A stretch of 64,000 bases of DNA from Pulveribacter suum (lineage in GTDB: Bacteria > Pseudomonadota > Gammaproteobacteria > Burkholderiales > Burkholderiaceae_C), in assembly GCF_003013695.1 (NCBI RefSeq), contig NZ_CP027792.1:2562501-2626500 (forward strand). Direction: 5' to 3'. Positions 29,498-37,616 of this stretch are shown one piece after another (the stretch's first letter is position 1; each line of letters opens with the position of its first letter). The notes beneath the pieces are model-generated. The model saw only the letters and a program-made list of their open reading frames with translations. It did no database searches and was not told the DNA's origin. Both the position numbers and the translations under genes were made by a program.

Positions 29498-30577
29498 ATG
29501 ACCGCACTGCCCTACGACGACACCGTCGAACAGATCCAGGAGGACGAAGCCCGCCTGACCCAGGAAATCGTCGCCCGCATGGCCGCGGCGCAGGCGCGCA
29601 ACGCCGAGCGCCACCGCCATGCGCACCGCGACGCGCATGCCAAGAGCCACGCCATCGTCAAAGGCACATTGGCCGTGCATGCCAACCTGCCGCCCGAGCT
29701 GGCGCAAGGCATCTTCAGCCAGCCGCGCGAATATGAAGTCGTGGCGCGCCTGTCATCGGCCCCGGGCGACATCCACAGCGACGAAGCCCCCGCGCCACGC
29801 GGCTTCGCCATCAAGGTCATGGGCGTGCAGGGCGAGCGCCTGCTGCCCGGCCTGGGCGGGCACAACCAGGACTTCCTGATGGTGAACTTTCCTGTGCTGG
29901 CTTTCGGCACGGTGCAGGACTACCCGCGCTTTCTGACGCTGCTGGAGGCCAATGCCGACGCGCCCCAGGCGCTGCAGCGCGCCGTGGCCGCGGCCGCGCG
30001 CGGCATCGAGAACGTGGTCGAGCGCCTGGGCGGCACGCCCGGCGCCACGGTGCAGGGCCTGGCGCAAAAGAACACCAACATGCTGGGCGAGACCTTCCAC
30101 ACCCAGGCGGCCATCCGCTTTGGCAATTACGTGGCCAAGCTGTCGCTGGCGCCCTGGGGCGAGCTGCAGGGGCTGAACGAGCAGCCCATCGGCGAGGGCT
30201 TTTCCGCCATGCGCGACGCGCTCACGTCGCACTTCGCCAAGCAGGGCGCCACATACGAGCTGCGCGCGCAGCTGCAGACCGACCGCGCCGCCATGCCGGT
30301 GGAGGATGCCTCCGTTCTGTGGGACGAGAAGGCCTCGCCCCACCGCGCCATCGCCACGCTGCGCTTCGACATCCAGAACCCGTATTCGCCCGAGCGCCAG
30401 GTGTACGGCGACGACCACCTGGCCTTCAACCCCTGGAACGGCGTAGCAGCGCACCGTCCGCTGGGTTCGATCATGCGCGTGCGCCGGCCGGCCTACGAGT
30501 CCTCGACCGCGCAGCGCCACCGCCTGAACGCCCTGCCCCGGCGCGAGCCCGGGTCGCTGGCTGACATCCCGGATTGA
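29498..30577 (+). CDS. Catalase-family haem protein
   Basis: 359-aa relative of catalase, shorter than true catalase (about 480 aa). The distal-His context reads SHAIVKGTLAVHA, the fold core reads EVVARLSSAPGDIHSDEAPAPRGFAIKV, and the C-terminal proximal-ligand region reads YESSTAQRHRLN, in which the Tyr is the likely haem ligand. The N-terminus is His/Arg-rich (RHRHAHRDAHAKSH). Related small catalase folds include peroxidases and allene-oxide-synthase-like enzymes, so the reaction may not be peroxide dismutation. It heads a group with an unknown gene and a DyP peroxidase, a probable peroxide or lipid-peroxide defence set. Confidence 0.83.
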   Translation: MTALPYDDTVEQIQEDEARLTQEIVARMAAAQARNAERHRHAHRDAHAKSHAIVKGTLAVHANLPPELAQGIFSQPREYEVVARLSSAPGDIHSDEAPAPRGFAIKVMGVQGERLLPGLGGHNQDFLMVNFPVLAFGTVQDYPRFLTLLEANADAPQALQRAVAAAARGIENVVERLGGTPGATVQGLAQKNTNMLGETFHTQAAIRFGNYVAKLSLAPWGELQGLNEQPIGEGFSAMRDALTSHFAKQGATYELRAQLQTDRAAMPVEDASVLWDEKASPHRAIATLRFDIQNPYSPERQVYGDDHLAFNPWNGVAAHRPLGSIMRVRRPAYESSTAQRHRLNALPRREPGSLADIPD

Positions 30578-30664
30578 CGCGCTTTCTCCTTGAGGAAAAG
30601 AGGAGCAAGGAAAAAGCCGCCATCAGAGCCGGCCCCGCAACGCATCGAAGGAAAGGCTGCACCC

Positions 30665-31396
30665 ATGAACCCCAAAACCCAGAGCAAGCCCCAGGACGGC
30701 CAGGAATCGGGCGGAGACCCACGCCTGGAAGGCGAGAGCCGGCTGGCCGAGTTCCGCCGCATCGCCCAGGAAATCGCCGCCGACGCGCCCCAGGTGGCCA
30801 AGATCGCCATCGACGCGCTGGTGCGCGACCACAACCCGCTGTTCAAGGGCAGCTCGCAATCGGCCGGGCGCGTCGGGCGCCAGTCGGGCAACGTTTCGGA
30901 ACTGACGGCGATCGCCCCGCTGAAACCCGGCGGCGCCGACCGGCTGCGCCGGCTGTTCAAGCTCACCGGCGGCAATTTCGACGGCGCGCAGCGCGTGTCC
31001 ACGCTGCACGACATGCGCTTCGTGTTCTTCGACGAGGACACGCGCATCATCTTCGCCACCACCTACGACGGCGACTGGGACACCTACATCAACGACTTCG
31101 CCACCAAGATCCCCGGCCTGATGGACCTGCTGTTCGCCAACGTCGAAGGCTGGCCGGGCATCGACTCGCCCGAGGTCAAGGACTACATCGCCCAGCACCA
31201 GATCGACGCCGCCGGCTGGTTCGTCGCCAACCCGCAGGTCACCGTAGTGGACGTGCGCCGGCTGCAGCGCATGGAGCAGGCGCTGGACACGTTTTTGGAC
31301 GCCATGAGCCGCAACAAGGGGATGGACCAGGCCACGGCGAAGGCGCTGGACGAGCTGTCCAGGGAAGTTGCGCAACCGCAGGGGGTGGACTACTGA
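30665..31396 (+). CDS. Conserved protein of the catalase/DyP cluster
   Basis: 243 aa of unknown function. Residues about 75-200 contain a pattern I recall next to catalase or peroxidase domains: RVSTLHDMRFVFFDEDTRI, FATTYDGDWDTYINDFATKI, NVEGWPG, YIAQHQI and a late TVVDVRR. The N-terminal 60 residues are polar. A dimeric ferredoxin-like (DyP-like) fold is possible but inferred. The start at 30665 follows a GGAAAGG ribosome site. It is 87 bp after the catalase gene and its stop overlaps the DyP start by one base (TGATG), so it is translated together with DyP. There is no signal peptide. Confidence 0.75.
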   Translation: MNPKTQSKPQDGQESGGDPRLEGESRLAEFRRIAQEIAADAPQVAKIAIDALVRDHNPLFKGSSQSAGRVGRQSGNVSELTAIAPLKPGGADRLRRLFKLTGGNFDGAQRVSTLHDMRFVFFDEDTRIIFATTYDGDWDTYINDFATKIPGLMDLLFANVEGWPGIDSPEVKDYIAQHQIDAAGWFVANPQVTVVDVRRLQRMEQALDTFLDAMSRNKGMDQATAKALDELSREVAQPQGVDY

Positions 31397-32772
31397 TGGC
31401 GCTGCTGCAACATCTCAAGGACCGCTTTCGACGCGAGAGGGTCACGCTGCAGCTGGGCGACATCCAGGCGCTGATCCTGCGCTCGCGCCCCGAGCCCTAC
31501 GTGGGCATCCACGCCATGCTGCATGTCGATGAGGCCGAAGGCGGACGCGACCTGATCGCGCGCCTGGCCAAGCACATCCCATCGGCCGACGACTGGACGG
31601 GCGACCTGCACGCCTGGACCGGCGTGGCCATCAGCCACGCGGGCCTCCAGGCCCTGGGCCTGCCGGACAGCGCGCTTGCGTCCTTTCCCCTGCCCTTCCG
31701 CGAGGGCATGGCCGCGCGCGCCGAGCAGCTGCGCGACTTCGGCGAGAACGCGCCCGAGACCTGGGAAGACGCCTACCAGGGCAAGCGCCTGCACATCGCC
31801 CTGACCATCTACGCCGAAGACAAGGCCGCCCTGGACGAGGCGGTGGACAAGGCCATGGGCGAGCTGCGCGCCTCGCGCGGCGTCACGCTGGTGGGCACGC
31901 ACGAGTTCGGCGCGGACGAGGACGCCAAGAACCCCTTCGGTTTTCGCGACGGCATCTCGCAGCCGGTGGTGCAGGGCGCCGGCGTCGAGCCCCCGCCCGG
32001 CGGCGGGCGCGCGCTGGCGCCAGGCGAATTCATCCTGGGCGAGAACAGCGAGAGCGGCCAGCCGGTGGCCATGCCCGAGCCGCCCGAACTGGGCCGCAAC
32101 GGCTCCTTCGTGGTGCTGCGCAAGTACGACAGCCGCCCCGGCGCATTCAACGACTTCGTGCGCCAGCACGCGGACGGCGAGCAGGAGCAGGAAAAGCTGG
32201 CCGCCCAACTGGTGGGCCGCTGGCGCTCGGGCGCGCCGCTCAACCTCTCGCCGGAGCGCGACGACGAGGCACTGGGCGCCGACCCTCAGCGCAACAACGA
32301 CTTCGACTTCAAGGGCGACGAGCGCGGCCTGGTCTGCCCACACGCCGCGCACATGCGCCGGCTGAACCCGCGCGGCACCAGCCTGACGATTCTGACCGAC
32401 GAGAACCTCCACCGCATCATCCGCCGGCCCTCGACCTTCGGGCCGAAGTGGACGCCCGAGCTGACAGCGAGCGACGACGGCCGCGAGCCGCGCGGCATCT
32501 ATTTCATCTTCATCAGCGCGCGGGCCTACGACACCATCGAGTTCCTGCAGCAGGAGTGGATCAACCGCGGCAACTTCCTGGACCTGGGCAAGGAGCGCGA
32601 CCCCGTGGTGGGCCTGCACGAGGAGCCGGGCACGTTCACCATCCCCGAGCAGCCGGTGCGCCGGCGCATCGACGGCGTGAGCACCTTCAACCGCCTGCGC
32701 GGCGGCGAATACCTGTTCATGCCGTCGCTCACCGCGCTGCGCTGGATCGGCGAGGCGGGCTGGAAGGATTGA
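31396..32772 (+). CDS. DyP-type haem peroxidase
   Basis: 458-aa dye-decolourising peroxidase. The distal GxxDG motif is seen as FGFRDGISQP near residues 180-189, the proximal His in CPHAAHMRRLNPR near residue 315, and the conserved Arg region in the C-terminal third. The length and the NNDFDFKGDERG stretch suit the larger C/D-like types. No Tat signal is present, so it is cytoplasmic. Substrates are not predictable. A strong terminator hairpin, itself a repeat copy, lies 33 bp after the stop. Confidence 0.9.
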   Translation: MALLQHLKDRFRRERVTLQLGDIQALILRSRPEPYVGIHAMLHVDEAEGGRDLIARLAKHIPSADDWTGDLHAWTGVAISHAGLQALGLPDSALASFPLPFREGMAARAEQLRDFGENAPETWEDAYQGKRLHIALTIYAEDKAALDEAVDKAMGELRASRGVTLVGTHEFGADEDAKNPFGFRDGISQPVVQGAGVEPPPGGGRALAPGEFILGENSESGQPVAMPEPPELGRNGSFVVLRKYDSRPGAFNDFVRQHADGEQEQEKLAAQLVGRWRSGAPLNLSPERDDEALGADPQRNNDFDFKGDERGLVCPHAAHMRRLNPRGTSLTILTDENLHRIIRRPSTFGPKWTPELTASDDGREPRGIYFIFISARAYDTIEFLQQEWINRGNFLDLGKERDPVVGLHEEPGTFTIPEQPVRRRIDGVSTFNRLRGGEYLFMPSLTALRWIGEAGWKD

Positions 32773-32787
32773 CGGCGCCCTGCGCAG

Positions 32788-32853
32788 GCGCTATTGAAAG
32801 CATAGCTGCCAGCGCAATGCCGGTGGGCGCTGGCAGCGTTTTTTGCTGAAAAT
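32788..32853 (+). terminator. Repeat copy 8 acting as intrinsic terminator
   Basis: GCTGCCAGCGC (32805-32815) pairs perfectly over 11 bp with GCGCTGGCAGC (32827-32837), followed at once by GTTTTTTG. The lead CTATTGAAAGCATAGCTG marks it as a member of the dispersed repeat family. It ends the catalase-DyP group and faces the convergent pmbA. Confidence 0.9.
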
Positions 32854-32869
32854 CCTGGGCGCGCTGCGC

Positions 32870-34300
32870 TCAGCTGCCCGCCACCTTCATCCGGTTGATG
32901 AGCACCGAGCCCACCGTCTTGGCGCCGTAGGTGTAGGCGTCGGCGCCCACGGCCTCGATGCCGCGCAGCATGTCCCGCAGGTTGCCGGCAATGGTGATTT
33001 CATCGACCGGGTAGGCGATCTGGCCGTTTTCCACCCAGAAGCCGCTGGCGCCACGCGAGTAGTCGCCCGTCACGTAGTTCACGCCCTGGCCCATCAGCTC
33101 GATGACGAACAGGCCCGTGCCCAGCTTTTGCAGCATGGCGGGCAGGTCGTCGCCCGGGCGGGTGTGGCGCGAGGTGAGCGTCAAATTGTGCGAGCCGCCG
33201 GCGTTGCCCGTGGTCTTCATGCCCAGCTTGCGCGCCGAGTAGGTGGACAGGAAGTAGCCCTGCACCCTGCCCTGCTGCACCACCTTGCGCGGCGCCACGC
33301 GCACGCCCTCGTCGTCGAACGGCGAGCTGCCCTTGCCGCCCATAATGAAAGGGTCTTCGTCGATGTTGATGTGCTTGGGGAAGACCTGCTTGCCCAGCGA
33401 ATCCAGCAAGAAGGTGCTGCGCCGGTACAGCGCGCCGCCGCTCACGGCCTGCACGAAGCCGCCCAGCAGGCCGGCGGCCAGGGGCGACTCGAACAGCACC
33501 GGGCATTCGCGCGTGCTGATCTTGCGGCTGCCCAGGCGCGACAGGGCGCGCTCGGCGGCGTAGCGGCCCACCGACTGGGGCGACGCCAGCTCGCGCGCGT
33601 CGCGCATGGAGCTGTACCAGGAGTCGCGCTGCATCTCGCCATTGCGTCCGGGCAGGCTGGCAATCGGCGCCACCGAGACGCTGTGGCGCGAGCTGGCGTA
33701 GCCGCCGCGAAAGCCGCGCGTGTGGGCGCTGAAGAAATGCGACTGCTGCGCCGAGACGCCCGCGCCCTCGCTGTTGGTGATGCGCTTGTGCGTGGCAAAC
33801 GCCGCGGCCTCGCACTCCAGCGCCAGGCGCGCGGCCTCCTCGCTGTCCACGGCCCAAGGGTGAAACAGCTGCAGGTCGCGGTGCGACTCCTGCGGGGCGA
33901 TATCGCCCGCATCGGGCAGCCCGGCCACCGGGTCTTCGGCGGTGAAGCGGGCAATGTCGTAGGCGGCCTGCACCGTGCGCTCCACGGCGGCTTCGGAGAA
34001 ATCCGAGGTGCTGGCGTTGCCCCGGCGGCGGCCCACATAGACCGTCACGCCCAGCGACTTGTCGCGGTTGCGTTCCACCGTCTCCAGCTCGCCCTTGCGC
34101 ACGTTCACCGACAGGCCGCAGCCCTCGGAGGCGTCGGCGCCGGCGTCGGTGGCGCCCAGTTGCTTGGCATGTGCCAGGGCATGGTCCACCAGGCCCTCGA
34201 AGAACGAGCGGGAGTAGCTGAAGCCGCTTTGCGGCGCGTCGCTGGAGGTGGACTGGCGGGGGGCGGCAGCGCGCGGGGCGCCTGTGCGGGGAGTGTTCAT
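32870..34300 (-). CDS. pmbA: PmbA/TldE metalloprotease subunit
   Basis: TldE-type partner of the TldD/TldE zinc protease, which processes peptides such as microcins and degrades unfolded peptides (476 aa). TldE lacks the zinc site; none is seen here. Family motifs are ATDAGADASEGCGLSVNVRKGELETVE, VYVGRRRGNAST, and late MGGKGSSPFDDEGV, GNAGGSHNLTL and YSRGASGFWVENG. The start at 34300 (MNTPRTG) avoids a longer frame that overlaps the divergent darP leader. tldD is not in the window. Confidence 0.93.
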   Translation of the reverse strand: MNTPRTGAPRAAAPRQSTSSDAPQSGFSYSRSFFEGLVDHALAHAKQLGATDAGADASEGCGLSVNVRKGELETVERNRDKSLGVTVYVGRRRGNASTSDFSEAAVERTVQAAYDIARFTAEDPVAGLPDAGDIAPQESHRDLQLFHPWAVDSEEAARLALECEAAAFATHKRITNSEGAGVSAQQSHFFSAHTRGFRGGYASSRHSVSVAPIASLPGRNGEMQRDSWYSSMRDARELASPQSVGRYAAERALSRLGSRKISTRECPVLFESPLAAGLLGGFVQAVSGGALYRRSTFLLDSLGKQVFPKHINIDEDPFIMGGKGSSPFDDEGVRVAPRKVVQQGRVQGYFLSTYSARKLGMKTTGNAGGSHNLTLTSRHTRPGDDLPAMLQKLGTGLFVIELMGQGVNYVTGDYSRGASGFWVENGQIAYPVDEITIAGNLRDMLRGIEAVGADAYTYGAKTVGSVLINRMKVAGS

Positions 34301-34405
34301 AGCGGCGGCTATGATACTTGCCGCCCTTGACACCCGTAGGCGCGCAGCCCTTCGCAGGCTGCGCCGCCGCGGCTTTTCTCCCGCCCCGAATCCCACCTGC
34401 CACCG

Positions 34406-35062
34406 ATGTCACGCAAACTCAAAAAAGGCTATTTCGTGAAGGGCCATTTCGTTGCCGAAGGCAGCGAGCTGGACCTGCAGCTGAAGGCCGAGCTCAAAGG
34501 CACGCCCGGCAGCACCAAGACCGACCTGAAGCGCGAAAGCGACGCTCTGCAGACCCTGGGCGGCGAGCTGCTCACCCTGCGCGCCGACCTGATGGCCCGC
34601 CTGGAGCTGCCCGAAAAGCTGGTGGACGCGCTGCAGGAAGCCAACCGCATCACCAACTTCGAGGGCAAGCGCCGCCAGATGCAGTTCGTCGGCAAGCTGA
34701 TGCGCAAGCTGGGTGAAGACACCATCGCCGCCATCCACGCCGCGCTGGACGAGCAGCACAGCGGCAGCGCCGCCGAGCGCCTGCTGCTGCACCAGGCCGA
34801 GCACTGGCGCGACCAGCTCATCGCCAGCGACGAGGCCCTGGCGCAGTGGCTGGAGCTGTTCCCCCGCACCGACACGCAGCAGATCCGCGCCCTGATCCGC
34901 CAAGCCCGCAAGGACGCCCCGCCAGCCGACGCCGCTGCCGTGTCGCAAGGCCTGGCGCCGCGCAAGAGCCGCTCCTACCGCGAGCTGTTCCAGCTGGTGC
35001 GCGCGCAGATGACCGATGCCGGCGACCACGCGGCGGAGGAAGAGCGCTCTGCCGACGCGTAG
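34406..35062 (+). CDS. darP: Ribosome-associated protein DarP (YjgA, DUF615)
   Basis: 218-aa protein of the YjgA/DarP family, which binds late 50S assembly intermediates and promotes peptidyl-transferase centre maturation. Basic N-terminus MSRKLKKGYFVKGHF, then SELDLQLKAEL, EANRITNFEGKRRQMQFVGKLMR and LFPRTDTQQIRALIRQARKD are family hallmarks. It is divergent from pmbA (105 bp apart). The pmbA-yjgA divergent pairing is frequent in betaproteobacteria. Confidence 0.93.
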   Translation: MSRKLKKGYFVKGHFVAEGSELDLQLKAELKGTPGSTKTDLKRESDALQTLGGELLTLRADLMARLELPEKLVDALQEANRITNFEGKRRQMQFVGKLMRKLGEDTIAAIHAALDEQHSGSAAERLLLHQAEHWRDQLIASDEALAQWLELFPRTDTQQIRALIRQARKDAPPADAAAVSQGLAPRKSRSYRELFQLVRAQMTDAGDHAAEEERSADA

Positions 35063-35065
35063 CTA

Positions 35066-35235
35066 AGAGCAACCCCCTGAGCGCCTGCGGCGCTTCCCCC
35101 CTTTTCTCGCATGGCTGCGCCATTCGGGAAGGGGGACGACGCCACTGGACCGGCAAAGCCGGATCCACGGCGTCTGCTGGTCCGGGGGGCGCCAGTTTTA
35201 TACGGGAGCGCACTGCGCTCGTTCCCGGCGATGGA
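35066..35235 (+). repeat. Second intergenic element with several hairpins
   Basis: The stretch from AACCCCCTGAGCGCC to GTTCCCGGCGATGG contains GCGCC-TGC-GGCGC, a nested ACGCC..CCGGC-AAA-GCCGG..GGCGT hairpin and GAGCGC-ACT-GCGCTC. I recall similar sequences between genes of other Comamonadaceae, but it occurs once in this window. It leaves 8 bp before the mog start, so it may affect mog expression. Confidence 0.6.
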
Positions 35236-35243
35236 TTACCGAG

Positions 35244-35879
35244 ATGACGACTATCACCACTTCTCCTTCCTCCACCCTGCCGCCGCCCGAGCCGGTGAAG
35301 ATCGGCATCGTCTCCGTCAGCGACCGCGCCAGCAGCGGCGCCTATGAGGACAAGGGCCTGCCGGCGCTGCAGGGCTGGCTGACGCGGGCGCTGCACAACC
35401 TGGTTCACTTCGAGCCGCGGCTGGTCCCGGACGAGCCCGAGCAGATCGCCCAGGCCCTGATCGAACTGGTGGACCAGGCCGGCTGCAGCCTGGTGCTGAC
35501 CACCGGCGGCACCGGCCCGGCGCCGCGCGACGTGACCCCGGAGGCCACCCTGGCCGTGGCCGACCGCGAGATGCCCGGCTTTGGCGAGCAGATGCGCCAG
35601 ATCTCGCTGCGCTTCGTGCCCACCGCCATCCTGTCGCGCCAGACGGCGGTGATCCGGGGCACAAGCCTGATCATCAACCTGCCGGGGCAGCCCAAGTCCA
35701 TCGCCGAGACGCTGGAGGGCCTGAGGGGCGAGGACGGCGCGCAGCTGGTGCCTGGCATCTTTGCCGCCGTGCCCTATTGCATCGACCTGCTGGGCGGGCC
35801 GTACCTGGAAACGCGCGAGGCCGTGTGCAAGGCGTTTCGGCCGAAGGCGGCGGTGCGGCATGTGCGCACGGGCGACTGA
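35244..35879 (+). CDS. mog: Molybdopterin adenylyltransferase
   Basis: Adenylylates molybdopterin before molybdenum insertion (211 aa). TTGGTGPAPRDVTPEAT near residues 85-101 and INLPGQPKSIAETL are the active-site motifs. SVSDRASSGAYEDKGLP at the N-terminus separates Mog from MoeA and MoaB relatives. The upstream spacer is a repeated element. The next gene on the same strand starts 31 bp after the stop and could be co-transcribed, though no functional link is known. Confidence 0.93.
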   Translation: MTTITTSPSSTLPPPEPVKIGIVSVSDRASSGAYEDKGLPALQGWLTRALHNLVHFEPRLVPDEPEQIAQALIELVDQAGCSLVLTTGGTGPAPRDVTPEATLAVADREMPGFGEQMRQISLRFVPTAILSRQTAVIRGTSLIINLPGQPKSIAETLEGLRGEDGAQLVPGIFAAVPYCIDLLGGPYLETREAVCKAFRPKAAVRHVRTGD

Positions 35880-35910
35880 TTTCTTCGGCACGTCACACCC
35901 ATCCCTTTCC

Positions 35911-36918
35911 ATGCCCATTTACCGCTGCAACCAGTGCGGCTTCGTGAGCGAAGACGCCCAGACTCCCGTCAACGCGCAAACGGCCTGCGGCCGCTGCGGC
36001 ACGCCCAGCCGGGTGTACGGCACCGTGTTCTTCGTCGAAGAGCTGGTCAAACGGCTTGCCGCCGCCACACGCGAACTCCATGCGCTCAGGCCGGCGGCCC
36101 CCGGACCCGCGCCGCAGGCGCCCGAAGTGCAGCCGGCAACAGCCGCCGCGCCTGCCGCCCGCCAGGCGCTGGCCAATGTTCCCGGTCTGGCCACCGCCGA
36201 GCAGCACGCACCGCTGAAGGCGTGGTTCGCCGCCCGGCAAATTGAGGTGCAGCTGGACCCGGCCCATGTGGACACGAGCGGCTTTTTCGACGACGCGGCG
36301 CTGCTGCTGGGCAGCAACCAAGCCCTCTTTGCCGAGCTGATCGAGCGCGTGCGCTTTGCCTACCGCAAGAGCCACAGCTGGATCAACCTGGAGCTGGCAA
36401 CCCTGGCCCAGAAGGACGCGCAGGCCATCAACCAGCTGTGCCGCAGGCTCTACGAGCACACCTTCTTTGCCCGCTACCACTACCAAAAGCCCGAGAAGAT
36501 CGTGCGCCTGACGCTGCAGCCTGCAACCGCCATTCGCCAGTTCTTCGAGGGCGGCTGGCTGGAGTGGTATGCGCTGATGACCCTGCTGGGGCAGGCCAGC
36601 GGCCACGCCGGCGGCGTGTCCTGCGCGCGCAGCGCAAAGGTGGTGTTTCCCAACGAAGACCTGCACGAGCTGGACGTGATAGCCCTGCCGGCGGGGCAGG
36701 AGCCCATCTGCATCGAATGCAAGAGCGGCGAGTTCAGGCGTGATATCGACAAGTACCTGCGCCTGAAAAAGCGCCTGGGGCTGGAGCGAGGCCGGTTCGT
36801 GATCTGCTCGGCAGAGCTCACGGATGAACAGGCTGCGGGGCTGAGCGCGATGTATGAGCTGAGTTTTGTGAATCTGCAGACGCTGGGGCCGCATGTGCAA
36901 AAGCTGATGTCGTCGTGA
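35911..36918 (+). CDS. Zinc-ribbon protein with PD-(D/E)XK nuclease-like domain
   Basis: 335 aa of unknown function. An N-terminal zinc ribbon has Cys6-x2-Cys9 and Cys26-x2-Cys29 (CNQC, CGRC). A Pro/Ala-rich linker runs from about 60 to 90 and a helical middle domain from about 100 to 205. The C-terminal part shows FFEGGWLEWYALM (211-223), then ELDV (Glu253, Asp255) and CIECKSGE (Glu269, Lys271), the E-D...E-x-K arrangement of PD-(D/E)XK nucleases as in the Card1/DUF1887 group. No CARF sensor is visible; the zinc ribbon and helical domain may replace it. No CRISPR genes are near. Nuclease activity is inferred, and a defence or DNA-repair role is possible. Confidence 0.75.
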   Translation: MPIYRCNQCGFVSEDAQTPVNAQTACGRCGTPSRVYGTVFFVEELVKRLAAATRELHALRPAAPGPAPQAPEVQPATAAAPAARQALANVPGLATAEQHAPLKAWFAARQIEVQLDPAHVDTSGFFDDAALLLGSNQALFAELIERVRFAYRKSHSWINLELATLAQKDAQAINQLCRRLYEHTFFARYHYQKPEKIVRLTLQPATAIRQFFEGGWLEWYALMTLLGQASGHAGGVSCARSAKVVFPNEDLHELDVIALPAGQEPICIECKSGEFRRDIDKYLRLKKRLGLERGRFVICSAELTDEQAAGLSAMYELSFVNLQTLGPHVQKLMSS

Positions 36919-36924
36919 GCGTTT

Positions 36925-37575
36925 GATGTCGCTGGCCGGGACTCGCCCCGGCGGGCGACCTCCTTTTCTTGCTCGCACAAGAAAAGGAGGCAAAAGAAGT
37001 GCGCCCCCGATGCCCGTATCCCCTGCGCTGCGCTACGGGGCAGCCTGCGATGCTCGGGCGCAGGGCGGTGCTGCGTAACTCACTGCGCTGCTGCGCAGCT
37101 CCGTTCAAACAGACGCAGCAAGCTAGATCACGAAGCAGGTGTGTCCTTCGGCACACCTGCCCGCCCCGCGCCCTGCGCTTCTCGGTACGGGCATAGGGGG
37201 AAGAAAGCGGGAACCCACACGGGCCATCGCTGCGCTCGGCCGCGCAGGCGCTGCGCGCCGCGAAGGCCAGGCCGAGCGCAGCGATGGCCCGTGTCGTCCC
37301 CCACCCCTTGAGGCTGCGCCTGTGGCGGGGCGCTTGCGGGGTGGGCATGGGCGTCGTAGCGCCCATGCCTTCGTAATCTGACTGGCCGCGTCTGTTTGAA
37401 CGGAGCGCGTCAGCGCGCAGTGAGTTATGCGGCCCACCCCGCAAGCGCCCCGCCACAGGTTTGCCCCTTCGCGCAAGCGAAGGGGTCGCAGACGTGGGGT
37501 CGTGTTCTTTGCTTCCTTTCTTGCACGAGCAAGAAAGGAAGTCGCCCGCCGGGGCGAGTCCCGGCCAGCAACATC
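36925..37575. repeat. 650-bp gene-free element of nested inverted repeats
   Basis: Outer arms 36925-36959 and 37541-37575 match with one mismatch (ending GGCGGGCGAC / GTCGCCCGCC). Each is followed inwards by its own hairpin (CCTCCTTTTCTTG/CAAGAAAAGGAGG and CTTCCTTTCTTGC/GCAAGAAAGGAAG). Middle arms 37073-37116 and 37388-37430 share CTCCGTTCAAACAGACGC. Inner arms 37217-37241 and 37270-37294 pair perfectly over 25 bp. A further perfect 28-bp pair is 37319-37346 with 37432-37459, enclosing hairpin GGCATGGGCG/CGCCCATGCC. No frame in it looks coding. It lies between the nuclease-like gene and cysE. Confidence 0.9.
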
Positions 37576-37616
37576 AACCCAGGCACCCATGCCAAAGAAA
37601 CTCCAGCCCCCACCAC

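Noticed and set aside
36925..37575. Small open frames inside the nested palindromic element as genes.
   Set aside because: They are short, of low-complexity composition, and mirror each other across the inverted repeats.
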